A stretch of DNA of 64,000 bases, taken from contig NZ_CP089848.1 in NCBI RefSeq assembly GCF_021266465.1, positions 1,240,001 to 1,304,000 of the forward strand. The letters are read 5' to 3'. Position 1 is the stretch's first letter. Each line of letters begins with the position of its first letter. This document shows positions 1 through 8,900 of this stretch, in pieces. This DNA comes from Paralcaligenes sp. KSB-10. Its GTDB lineage: Bacteria > Pseudomonadota > Gammaproteobacteria > Burkholderiales > Burkholderiaceae_B. The notes beneath the pieces are model-generated. The model was not told the DNA's origin. It saw only the letters and a program-made list of their open reading frames with translations, and did no database searches. The position numbers were made by a program, and so were the translations under genes.

Positions 1-1
1 A

Positions 2-220
2 AAGCCGGCCGTGCTGCCTAATCTGGGGGGCTCGCTGCCCAACGACATTTTCACGGATATACTGGGCTTGCGCACCGTGTGGGTACCGCACTCCTACCCA
101 GGCTGCTCGCAGCATGCGCCCAATGAACACTTGCCGCCCGCCATATTGCGCGAAGGCCTGAGCATCATGACGGGCCTGTATTGGGACATGGGCGCCGGCA
201 AAACACCGAAACAGGCTTGA
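2..220 (+). CDS. M20-family peptidase, C-terminal fragment
   Basis: The reading frame is open from the first bases of the window and ends at a TGA at 218-220, so this is the 3' end of a gene that starts upstream. The roughly 72 visible residues include a segment LGLRTVWVPHSYPGCSQHAP followed by a short helix-like tail. In M20/ArgE-DapE-type metallopeptidases a His near the C terminus in a similar context ligates the second metal. The next M20 gene starts 26 bases downstream, so the two are probably cotranscribed. The family call rests on this short tail only; the exact substrate cannot be told. Confidence 0.6.
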   Translation, partial: KPAVLPNLGGSLPNDIFTDILGLRTVWVPHSYPGCSQHAPNEHLPPAILREGLSIMTGLYWDMGAGKTPKQA

Positions 221-246
221 CGCGACGACTCAAAGGTAAAGCTTTC

Positions 247-1443
247 ATGACCATCCACACCCGCTACAGCCAGGTCGACGACCTGATCGATTCAGCCGGT
301 TTTCTCACACAAACCCGCCATCATTTGCATCACAACCCGGAACTTTCATTTCACGAGGTGGATACCGCCGAGCTGGTCGCGTCGCGCCTGGAAGAATGGG
401 GCTACCAGGTTACACGCAAAGTCGGCGGACATGGCGTCGTGGGAACGCTGAAACTGGGCAAGGGGGCACGCAGTGTCAGTGTGCGCGCCGATATGGACGC
501 GCTACCCATCCAGGAAGAAACCAAGCTGCCCTACGCCAGCCGCCATGCCGGCCGGATGCACGCGTGCGGACACGATGGCCACACCACCATGCTGCTGGGT
601 GCGGCCCGCCATCTTGCCCAAAAGCGGAATTTTTCCGGCACGGTACACCTGGTGTTCCAACCAGCGGAAGAAGCCGGGCGCGATAGCGGAGCCCAGCAAA
701 TGATTGCCGACGGGCTGTTCGAGCGCTTTCCGTGCGACGCCATCTTCGGCCTGCACAACCATCCCGGATATCCAGTGGGCACCTTCATGTTCGGCAGCGG
801 CCCCTTCATGGCGGCCTCCGATACGGTCAAGATCACGATTCACGGCCGCGGCGGCCACGCGGCGCGCCCCCATCTGGCCGTCGATCCGGTGCTGATCGCC
901 GGCAGCCTGGTCATGGCGCTGCAAAGCGTCGTGTCGCGCAATATCGACCCTACGCAAACCGCCATCGTCACAATCGGTACATTGAATGCCGGTATCGCGC
1001 CCAACGTTATCCCCGAATCCGCCACAATGGGCTTGAGCGTGCGCTCCTTCAGCGCCGATGTGCGGAAAAAACTGCAGCAGCGTATTACCGAACTGGTCAC
1101 GCTGCACGTACAGGGCTATGGCGGCAGCGTGGATATCGACTATCGGCAAGGCTACCCTGTCGTGGTCAATAGCGAAGCCGAAACCGAATTCGCCCGGGGC
1201 ATAGCCGAAGAACTCGTCGGCCCCGCGCGGGTAATCGCGCCTTTCGGCCCCATCACCGGCAGCGAAGATTTCGCCTATTACCTGCAGCACAAGCCCGGCT
1301 GTTTCCTGCGTTTGGGCAATGGCGAACACAGCCCCATGCTGCACAACGCTTCGTACGATTTCACGGACGACAACCTCACCGTTGGCGCCGCGTACTGGGC
1401 AAGGCTGGTGGAACGTTTTCTCGGGCAGGAGACACAGGTATAG
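247..1443 (+). CDS. M20 family amidohydrolase (hippurate hydrolase / N-acyl-amino acid amidohydrolase type)
   Basis: A cytoplasmic metal-dependent hydrolase of 398 residues that should remove acyl groups from amino acids or split small amide bonds. The metal-binding motif HACGHDGH lies at about residues 105-112, RADMDALPIQE at about 80-90, and a glutamate pair in FQPAEEAG at about 140-147. The dimerisation domain includes GRGGHAARPH, and the C terminus has PITGSEDFAYY, both usual for the HipO/AbgA-like group. An upstream in-frame ATG at 181 lies inside the previous gene; ATG 247 preceded by AAAGGTAAAG is preferred. No signal peptide is seen. The exact acyl-amino acid substrate is unknown. Confidence 0.9.
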   Translation: MTIHTRYSQVDDLIDSAGFLTQTRHHLHHNPELSFHEVDTAELVASRLEEWGYQVTRKVGGHGVVGTLKLGKGARSVSVRADMDALPIQEETKLPYASRHAGRMHACGHDGHTTMLLGAARHLAQKRNFSGTVHLVFQPAEEAGRDSGAQQMIADGLFERFPCDAIFGLHNHPGYPVGTFMFGSGPFMAASDTVKITIHGRGGHAARPHLAVDPVLIAGSLVMALQSVVSRNIDPTQTAIVTIGTLNAGIAPNVIPESATMGLSVRSFSADVRKKLQQRITELVTLHVQGYGGSVDIDYRQGYPVVVNSEAETEFARGIAEELVGPARVIAPFGPITGSEDFAYYLQHKPGCFLRLGNGEHSPMLHNASYDFTDDNLTVGAAYWARLVERFLGQETQV

Positions 1444-1506
1444 CGGAAAAACAGGCCGTCAGGATGGGCATAACGGTCTTTCTGTGTCGATCACTCAAAA
1501 AAAACC

Positions 1507-1512
1507 TATAAT
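1507..1512 (+). promoter_or_regulatory. Possible -10 box of the cold-shock gene, with a long leader
   Basis: A perfect TATAAT lies about 175 bases before the cold-shock start codon. No good -35 box is seen at 16-18 bases upstream. A start just after it would give a leader near 165 nt, similar to the long cold-sensing leaders known for cspA-type genes. Within the leader AGTAC occurs three times (1587, 1597, 1609); the last two can pair just before a run of six T at 1614-1619, which could act as a weak attenuator or thermosensitive fold. This is inference. Confidence 0.35.
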
Positions 1513-1686
1513 AGAGCGCATTCGGCCTAGACTTTCGTCTTCGATAAGGCTACATTGCCGAATAGATTTTCAAGTTCGTTGAAATTAGTACAAGCCAGTA
1601 CCAGAAACAGTACTTTTTTGCTCAAACCTTCACACCTTGATAGTCTCCCCTAGAGTATCGTGCTCGTAATTTTAAAGGTTGCAAAA

Positions 1687-1896
1687 ATGAAAACAGAAAC
1701 TGGTATCGTTAAATGGTTCAACAACGAAAAAGGCTTCGGCTTTATCACTCCTGAGTCGGGCGGCAAAGATCTGTTCGCCCACCACACCGACATCGTCGGC
1801 ACCGGCTTCAAATCGCTCGAAGAAAACCAGCGGGTTTCCTTCGAAGTAGCTGAAGGCCCCAAAGGCCCCCAAGCCAAGAACATCCAGTCCGTCTAA
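1687..1896 (+). CDS. Cold-shock domain protein (CspA family)
   Basis: A 69-residue single-domain RNA chaperone that binds single-stranded nucleic acid and melts mRNA structure. It has the CspA fold signature [15 protein letters not shown] with RNP1 (KGFGFI, about residues 15-20) and RNP2 (DLFAHH, about 30-35), and normal family length. ATG 1687 is used because [11 protein letters not shown] is the usual family N terminus and AAAGGTTGCAAAA precedes it; an in-frame GTG at 1660 would add nine atypical residues. It stands alone with its own long leader and a strong terminator. Whether it is cold-induced cannot be told from sequence alone. Confidence 0.95.
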   Translation: MKTETGIVKWFNNEKGFGFITPESGGKDLFAHHTDIVGTGFKSLEENQRVSFEVAEGPKGPQAKNIQSV

Positions 1897-1910
1897 ACAC
1901 GGAATGTTCG

Positions 1911-1940
1911 AAAAAGCCCACCGCATGGTGGGCTTTTTTT
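1911..1940 (+). terminator. Rho-independent terminator after the cold-shock gene
   Basis: AAAAAGCCCACC and GGTGGGCTTTTTTT form a stem of at least nine pairs with a short loop GCAT, ending in seven T. It starts 15 bases after the stop codon. Confidence 0.92.
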
Positions 1941-2166
1941 ATGGGCAACGTTCTTGAGCGCAGCAGTGCTGCAACACGACACATAGCTTCTGGGGCATTT
2001 TTGGTTCGAGTGTGTATACGGCAATGGATGCGTTTCAGTGGTTTTCGTTTTAAGCTGTTTTTAGGCTTGGGTTGTGCTTTGGGCTGCCTGTACTGGCTTG
2101 AACGATGGCTTTGGGCTGTGCGTTGCTGTGTAGTCTGTGTGGGTGCGATGGTAGTTCTATAAAGAC

Positions 2167-2387
2167 GCCGCAGGGTGGGCGGTGCTGTGCAGTCCGGCAC
2201 GTCCAGCGGTCGTGGTGCTACGCACCCCGACTGCCCGGGTCTGCCTCGTCCAGGCGGGCGTCGGGCCAACTCGCCTGGCCTCGCGAGGCCAGGCTCAAAC
2301 AGGGCCCGCCGACAGCCCCCGCCTTCCCTTCGTCAGCACCCGGCGCTGGACTACCGCCGGACTGCACAGCACCACCCACCCTGCGGC
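2167..2387. repeat. Palindrome A of composite copy 1
   Basis: Outer arms of 32 bases (2167-2198 and 2356-2387) pair with one mismatch. Inside, GTCCAGCG pairs with CGCTGGAC. At the centre GCCTGGCCTCG pairs perfectly with CGAGGCCAGGC and is bracketed, on the minus strand, by TGTTTGAGC and GCGAGTT. Confidence 0.85.
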
Positions 2388-2684
2388 TCGCGTTGAGGAA
2401 ATGCATAGAGGTATACATTGGGGAAGCCGCGTTTAGCCAATCACAGGCTACGTTGAAGCGTCGGGCGCTTAGTAAATCTAGGGTTCGGCACAGCGTGGTG
2501 TAGTAGCCACTCGATAGAGGCATGAGTGCGGGCACGTTAACGGTTCTATAGCCGCAGACCCATTAACGGTAGGTGCAAGCACATTAATTCCAGGCAGGCC
2601 GTCTCCACACGCCGTCTATCCTTCCAGGCACACCGTTCCAGGTGCACCATTCCAGGCAATCGTTCTAGGCATGCCGCAATGTGA

Positions 2685-2887
2685 GCCGTCTATCGGGGCT
2701 TGGGGTCAGGACCGGCGTAAGGCGTGCGCCGGATGCTACCGTAGGGAAGGCGGGGGTAGTCGTCGGGCGTGTTTGAGCGGAGCCCCGCACCGCGGGGCGT
2801 AGCGAGTTCGCCCGACGCCCGCCTGGACGAGGTAGATCCGGATCAAGCACGCCGTGCCGGTCCTGACCCCAAGCCCCGATAGACGGC
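2685..2887. repeat. Palindrome B of composite copy 1
   Basis: Arms of 32 bases (2685-2716 and 2856-2887) are perfect reverse complements. The inner part shares the core of palindrome A in opposite orientation: GTGTTTGAGC, a hairpin with CCCCGC pairing GCGGGG, then GCGAGTT, flanked by CGTCGGGC-type and GCCCGACG-type arms. Confidence 0.85.
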
Positions 2888-2970
2888 GTCTTTAAATACC
2901 AAAACCGTAAATACCAAAGCGACCAAAACACCGAATCCCATAAACAGCCGAATCAAAAATGCTCAGAAGC

Positions 2971-3464
2971 TCGTTCAAGCTATAAAATACGCTCCAAAAA
3001 TGTTGCATTTTATTAACAATGTATATCATTAAGATACTAAACCTTGAATCTTTGTTTCTAGACCGGTGCCTGTAAGGTACGATATTCCCTACAAATTTTC
3101 TCTCGAACATCACGGCTACGGTCAGCCTCATTACTACAAGACCCGAGGCTGTCGAGAGGTCGCCAGGCAGCAGGGGCTTACGCCTGCATTGAACAGGCAG
3201 CTGCTTGTAACTTCAGTACTACATTGCTGCAGTTGGCTCATACCAGCGCAGTCGAGTACGACCTTATGCCGACACCGCACGAGATCACTCGAAACAGGGG
3301 GGCAGTACGCCAATATCGCGCAACCGTTCCCATCGCAGCGATTATGAAGGGCGTCACAGAGCAGCACAAAAAAGCCAGAATTTGCCAGGCGGGTGGCCTA
3401 GTAGTTTCGCTTGCCGCAACAAGTACCACGAGACTCAGGCGCCTACTGCGACGCCACTATAACA
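2971..3464. other. Intergenic stretch, no gene recognised
   Basis: About 490 bases between repeat copy 1 and the histidine kinase. The first 90 bases are AT-rich (TATAAAATA near 2982, TTGCAT at 3003, TATATCAT near 3022) and may hold the kinase promoter, but no clear pair of boxes with correct spacing was found. Reading frames through the rest resemble no family I know and lack ribosome sites, so no gene is called. Confidence 0.5.
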
Positions 3465-4739
3465 ATGCCGGGAAACAATTCATCTATGCAAAATATGCTC
3501 ATTGCCCTGGACGACGCCCTCCCCTTGGGTCTGGTCATATTGGATCAATATGGCGCAATCAAGCATATGAACCCCCCCATGCTCCAATGGTCCGGCCAGA
3601 CACTGGAAACCGTGCTGAATCAGGATTTTTTGTCTGTCATTCCCGCAGTCAATGGCGAGGCTTTCCGCAGCATACAGGCGGAAAACCTGGAAGGCCTGGC
3701 GGCAGGACACAGCACGAATGAAAATCCGGACATAAGCGAAATCAGCCTGAATGCCGTATCGCCGCAGAACCGGCAACCCCGAGGCCTGATATGTTTTCCC
3801 CTGGGAGAACAGGCCCCCGGCCGGCACCACGCTCTGCTGTTTTACGATCCGGAGGAAACAGAATTATTTTATCGAGGGCTTGTTGCGGCTATCCACCAGC
3901 TGCAGTCCACGCACGCATCGCAGCTTCGCCTGCAAAAGAAACTGGAACGCGCCAACAATCATCTTCTGCAGTCTGAAAAGCTCGCGGGAATCGGGCAACT
4001 GGCGGCAGGTGTCGCGCACGAAATCAACAACCCGATCGGGTATGTCTTTTCCAACCTTAAAGCACTGGCCGGCTACATGCAGGACATGCTCAAGATTATC
4101 GATGCCATCGACGATACCGAAAGCATAAACGACCTGCGCCAGTTAAAACGGACATTGGAGTACGACTATATCCGGGGCGATATTGAAGCGCTTATCGTGG
4201 AATCCGAAGAAGGCATCGATCGGGTAAAAAAGATTATTACGACGCTCAAGGATTTTTCCCATATCGATGAAGACGTGTTTCGCCTGGAGGACCTGCACCG
4301 CGGGATCGACACCACTCTTAATGTCGCCAACAACGAGCTCAAATATAAAGCAAAAATAATCAAAGACTACGCCCAGTTGCCAAAAGTCGAATGCAACGCA
4401 TCGCAAATCAATCAGGTACTCCTGAATCTTCTGCTTAACGCCGCTCAATCCATTGACAATTTTGGGACGATCACGATCAGAACCAGGCATGAGGAGCCAT
4501 GGGTGCGGATAGACATAGAAGATACAGGCTGTGGGATGGATAAAGCCACGGCAAGCAGGGTTTTCGACCTGTTCTTTACAACCAAGCCGGTGGGCTCCGG
4601 CACAGGACTGGGACTCTCCCTTTCTTACAGCATCGTTCAAAAGCATCACGGCCGCATAGAAGTTTTCAGCACCCCGGGGAAAGGCTCGCAGTTCAGGGTC
4701 TGGTTACCCATAAGGCACATCGATCTACTTGATATCTAG
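3465..4739 (+). CDS. PAS-domain sensor histidine kinase, cytoplasmic
   Basis: A 424-residue soluble kinase. A PAS-like sensor covers about residues 10-125 (LGLVILDQYGAIKHMNPPML). A coiled linker follows, then an H-box VAHEINNPIGYV with the phosphoacceptor at about His185, the N-box QVLLNLLLNAAQSI, the G1 box EDTGCGMD and a G2 region GSGTGLGLSLS. There is no membrane segment, so the signal should be intracellular. The downstream response regulator begins 13 bases after the stop, its ribosome site overlapping the stop codon, so the pair is cotranscribed and probably cognate. Start choice is uncertain: ATG 3465 is used, ATG 3486 has a weak GGAAA upstream, and TTG 3411 is possible. Confidence 0.88.
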   Translation: MPGNNSSMQNMLIALDDALPLGLVILDQYGAIKHMNPPMLQWSGQTLETVLNQDFLSVIPAVNGEAFRSIQAENLEGLAAGHSTNENPDISEISLNAVSPQNRQPRGLICFPLGEQAPGRHHALLFYDPEETELFYRGLVAAIHQLQSTHASQLRLQKKLERANNHLLQSEKLAGIGQLAAGVAHEINNPIGYVFSNLKALAGYMQDMLKIIDAIDDTESINDLRQLKRTLEYDYIRGDIEALIVESEEGIDRVKKIITTLKDFSHIDEDVFRLEDLHRGIDTTLNVANNELKYKAKIIKDYAQLPKVECNASQINQVLLNLLLNAAQSIDNFGTITIRTRHEEPWVRIDIEDTGCGMDKATASRVFDLFFTTKPVGSGTGLGLSLSYSIVQKHHGRIEVFSTPGKGSQFRVWLPIRHIDLLDI

Positions 4740-4752
4740 GAGAACAAATATA

Positions 4753-5979
4753 ATGCATGATGCACAGCCCGTAGAAGGCACATCGACCTTGCTGATCGTC
4801 GACGATGACAAAAACATTACCAGCAGCTTGCAACGAACCTTGCGGGGCAAGCCTTATCATGTATTGACGGCCGAAAACGGCGATACTGCGCTTCAGGTGC
4901 TGGAACAAAATTCAATCGACCTGGTCATTTCCGATGGCCGCATGCCGGGGATGGATGGAGCCGCGCTGCTTGCCGAGGTGCGGCGCCGCTGGCCCGACAG
5001 AATGCGCATGCTGCTGACCGGCTACCCGGATATCGGCGCCACTATCGACGCGATCAACGAAGGCGGGATTTATCGCTATATAAGCAAGCCCTGGGACGAT
5101 GCGGAACTTTGCACAACCATAGAGCGGGCTCTCGCATCCCGCAACCACGCACGCCGGAAAACGCGGACAGAGCTGCGGCAAAGTCACGCCAAGACGGTGG
5201 AAATATTTTCATCATTGATAAACCAAAGGCTGCCTCAGGGCGGATCCCTGAACAAAGAAATCGCGGCCCTGGCGCACAACTTTTGCAAGGCCCAAGGGCT
5301 TCCCCAGAAGTTGATGGACGACCTCGCCTTGGCGGCCACTTTGTACAACGTCGGCAAGCTGACTTGGCCCGATGCGCTCATCACTGTGCCGGCCGACCAG
5401 ATGGACAGAGAGCAACGGGAACGCTACCGCGACTATCCGTGCGCTGGGGGAAGCCTGCTGGCCGCGCTGGACCCCACCCACGATGCGGCGAAATTCGTAC
5501 GGCACCATCAGGAGCGGTGGGATGGCACGGGCTTCCCGGATGGATTGGCGGGCCATGCGATTCCCCTGGGCGCGCGAATCCTGAAATTGGCCGTGGATTT
5601 CGTTGAAATGCGGGAAGGAATCGTGCTGACGCGCAGGCTGACGCGCGACGAGGTACTCGCCAACATGCCAAAGTATGCCATGCGGCTTTACGACCCCTTG
5701 CTGTGTCCCGAGTTCATCGAAGTGGCGGGTAAAGTCGACTCCCCCGGCCAGGAAGAAGAAGACAGCACAATCCTGGCTTTGACGATACCCTGTCTCGAAC
5801 CGGGGATGATAATGGCCCAGGACCTGCATGCGGGCAGCGGCATGCTGCTGCTCAAAGGCGGTCAGGCCCTGACGGAAAGCCTGATCAACAAGCTCCAGAT
5901 CTTCGAGGATGCCGATCAGGCGCAATACACACTGCATGTGCGCCGCCCCGATCAAAACGCCACTGAGGGCGGAGAATGA
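4753..5979 (+). CDS. Response regulator with REC and degenerate HD-GYP-like domain
   Basis: A 408-residue protein. The REC domain (about residues 12-128) keeps the acidic pair VDDD and the phospho-acceptor Asp61 in ISDGRMP. The second domain (about 165-320) resembles HD-GYP c-di-GMP phosphodiesterases, keeping HHQERWDGTGFP (about 251-262), but the metal-binding HD is replaced by Tyr198-Asn199 (LYNVGK for LHDIGK) and the next metal His by Tyr (YPCAGG). Known HD-GYP enzymes need these residues, so I infer it is not a phosphodiesterase but a phosphorylation-controlled binding or docking module. AGGAG precedes ATG 4753. It overlaps the next start by 4 bases (ATGA), so the two are translationally coupled. 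Confidence 0.85.
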   Translation: MHDAQPVEGTSTLLIVDDDKNITSSLQRTLRGKPYHVLTAENGDTALQVLEQNSIDLVISDGRMPGMDGAALLAEVRRRWPDRMRMLLTGYPDIGATIDAINEGGIYRYISKPWDDAELCTTIERALASRNHARRKTRTELRQSHAKTVEIFSSLINQRLPQGGSLNKEIAALAHNFCKAQGLPQKLMDDLALAATLYNVGKLTWPDALITVPADQMDREQRERYRDYPCAGGSLLAALDPTHDAAKFVRHHQERWDGTGFPDGLAGHAIPLGARILKLAVDFVEMREGIVLTRRLTRDEVLANMPKYAMRLYDPLLCPEFIEVAGKVDSPGQEEEDSTILALTIPCLEPGMIMAQDLHAGSGMLLLKGGQALTESLINKLQIFEDADQAQYTLHVRRPDQNATEGGE

Positions 5980-8900
5980 ATAACAAGCCATTATCCGACG
6001 CGATATGGCCTGCCGAAGCCATATCCCCAGGCGAGGCATCGGGAAACAATCGCGAAACATTGACTCGCATGCCTGTACTCGTGGTGGCCTTTACCTTGAT
6101 CTGGTTCGGCGTTCTGGGTGGCGTCCATTACCTATGGGCAGAAGGCGGCGCGGTGCTCCCTGCGTTTATTTCGCCGGATCGCGCCATAGTGTTTTTTTTG
6201 TGCGGCACAGCCATGGCTACAGCCAGAGACCGGGCCAACATCTCGCGCATTCTGGCTTGCGGCGCGTTGCTGGTGAGCGTATCGCATCTATACAGCGATC
6301 TGCTGCCCGCCGCCCCCCTGGATGCGCCTTCGGCCTTTGGAAGGCTGCCTCACGTCATGGCTTCGTGGGCCATGTTGACAACCATCCTGTCCCTGGGGCT
6401 GGTCTGCCGCAATCTGGGTGCGCCGGGCCGGCGCGCCTCGTTCTACTTGGGCATTGCCGCCACAACAGGCGCTGTCCTGGATCTTGTGGCTCAATGGGGA
6501 TTCTCTTCAAGACTCTACGACAGCGCCGACGCCGCCAAGATAACAGCCATCATGGGAATTCTGGGTGGGTGTGCGGTCGTGGCCTTGAGCCGAAAGACAA
6601 GCCTGGAAGATGTATTGCGCGATAGAGCCATCGCCATCACTATTGTCCTGGGCACACTGGCATCGGTGCTTGGCTGGCATGTCGTGACTGAACAAAGCCT
6701 ACGCACAACGAGCCACCATGATCAGGCGGCATTCAAACGCGCAGCGCTAAACGTAAAAAATTCGATCGCCGGCCAGTTGGCCCTGTTCGACAGGATGAGC
6801 AGGCGCTGGAATGCATTGGATGGAACGCCACCGGAAAAACTGGTCCGCGAGGAACTGGACAGTTATCTGGACAGCGTTGCATCGCTCAGTCTTATTGCGG
6901 TTCTGGATGACAATCACCGCATCCAATGGATACAAAGCAAAGACGGCGTGGCCCGCCGCTGGCTAGAGCAGAACCTGGCCGGCATGGACTACCGTCGGTG
7001 GCTGAACCGCATGCGAATAAATCCAGGCGCGCATCTGGGCTATGCGGAGGCCATTTTTCCGAAAAAAACGCTGGCGATCATTGCGGCCCCCCTGGCCGGC
7101 CCCGGCACACAGGGATGGACTATCGTTGCCGTCGAAAACATTTCAGCGCTGCTGTCGGAAGCTTTCGGGGCGAGCGACAGCCCGCTGCATTTTCGTGTCG
7201 AGCAAAATGGCCAGCCGCTTTTTGGCGAGGCGGCAAGCCAAGGCTATCTTTCGCGAGTCGGCGAATCTGCGATATCCCTGCGCCACGGCACTGTCTGGAC
7301 CTTATCGTCATGGCGCACAGGGCCGCTGACCGAAGGGCTGGCGGCATTGCTGGCCAATATCGTACTGCTGGTGGGCCTTGCACTTACCGCATTCCTGATC
7401 AGAACACAACGACTGGCATCAGGCATTCGTCATCGCTCCATCCAGTTGCATCACGGCTCGCTCCACGATGCCCTGACGAACCTTCCCAACAAGCGGCAGC
7501 TCGAGCTGCAACTAAGCAGGGTCTGCCAGGCGGCAAAGGCTGAGAACGCCGCCGTTTGGGTCGTCTTGGTCAATCTCGATGGCATGAAACTCATCAACGA
7601 CTCCATGGGCCATAACATCGGCGACAAAATCCTTGTGGAAGTCGCTCAGCGCATGCGTGAAGAAGTGGGTAAAAAAGGGGTTCTGGCCCGTATAGGCGGA
7701 GTCGAGTTCGTGGTTGTACATGCGGGTGTTGCGCGTCAAGATGTGCTTGATGCCACGCGGCGCATTATTGCCGCCGTTACCGGACCGTACCATATCGAGA
7801 ATATGCAATTTCGCCTGACGGCCAGTGCGGGCATAACGGTTACCAACGATCACGCGGCCGAACCGATGGAGCTTGTGCGTGAAGCCGATCTGGCCATGAC
7901 CCGTGCCAAGTACAACGGCCGCAACACGTGGCATGAATATACGACCGATCTGAGCGCACTCGTGGCCGAGCGCCTTTCATTGCGAACCGAACTTCAGAAA
8001 TTCCTGGATGAAGATGGCCTCGAGCTGCACTATCAACCCCTGATCGACGGCAGCACAGGCCGTATAGTAGGCGTGGAGGCCCTGCTGCGTTGGCAACACC
8101 CGACTCGTGGATATATTCCCCCCTCGGTTTTTATTCCATTGGCCGAAGAAACCGGGCAAATCATTCCCTTGAGCGATTGGGTATTGAACACGGCATGCCG
8201 CCACATCAAAACCCTGAAAACGCGAAACCTGTCCGACTTTCCCGTGGTCGTGAATATCTCGCCCCTGCATTTTCAGAGAACCGATTTCATAGATAGCATC
8301 AGGAAGAAGCTGCAGACCTATTCCCTGCCCGCAAAATGCCTGGAAATCGAAATTACGGAAGGGATATTGCTGGACAATGCCACCCATACCATTACCAAGC
8401 TGAAAGAGCTGAAAGAAATAGGCGTGGCCGTATCCATAGACGATTTCGGTACCGGCTATTCCAGCCTCAACTATTTGAAAAATCTACCCATAGACAAAAT
8501 CAAGATAGATCGCTCTTTCGTCAACGAGGTAATCAGCGACAGGCATGACGCCGCTATTGCAAAAGCGATTATCGACATAGCGCATCATCTGAATGTAAAA
8601 GTCATTGCGGAAGGAGTGGAAACAGAATCGCAGTACTGGTTTCTGAAGCGCAATTTCTGCGATCAGTTTCAGGGGTATCTGTTCGCCAAGCCCATGTCAT
8701 TCGGAGACCTGGAGCAGCGGCTCAAAGAACATGGAGGCTGCGAAATCCTGCCGGAACCCAAATACAAAAAAGAATCCGACCGGACTCTCTTGTTGCTGGA
8801 TGATGAAGAAAATATTCTTCGCGCCCTGGCACGGCTGCTGCGTCGCGACGGCTATCGCATTCTGACGGCAAAAACGCCGCCCGAGGCATTCTCGATATTG

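Larger units (their letters stand above)
1988..2970 (+). repeat. Composite palindromic element, copy 1 (about 980 bp)
   Basis: First of three related units (others at 11287-11970 and, inverted, 35041-35808). The outer ends are inverted repeats: the left end has GGCATTTTTGGTTCGAG and the right end, read on the other strand, has GAGCATTTTTGATTCG. Inside come, in order, palindrome A (2167-2387), a spacer, and palindrome B (2685-2887). The junctions are mirror images: AAGACGCCG before A and CGGCGTCTT after B. This copy is longest because its A-B spacer is about 300 bp, against about 70 bp in copy 2, and carries a degenerate array of TTCCAGGCA words (about 2585-2675). Open reading frames here are translations of the repeat, not genes. 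Confidence 0.85.

Noticed and set aside
502-1344. Long antisense reading frame opposite the M20 amidohydrolase, and similar ones opposite most GC-rich genes (for example 4143-4649, 13122-13718, 17017-18240, 26604-28187, 30516-31661, 37782-39299, 58956-60776)
   Set aside because: They are mirror frames of well-supported genes, show no domain and have compositions typical of shadow frames.
1808-2535. Several open reading frames across repeat copy 1, with a protein pattern (PPGRGRPGQSGCVAPRP) that recurs at 11311-11532
   Set aside because: The recurrence comes from the palindromes themselves. These frames have no ribosome site, run through hairpin arms on both strands, and begin or end outside the repeat by chance.
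2580-2680. Possible CRISPR array in the TTCCAGGCA words
   Set aside because: Repeat units are only about 10 bases, spacing is irregular and short, and no cas gene is near.
3066-3721. Two reading frames upstream of the histidine kinase
   Set aside because: No family resemblance, no ribosome site, and the second overlaps the kinase coding region in another frame.
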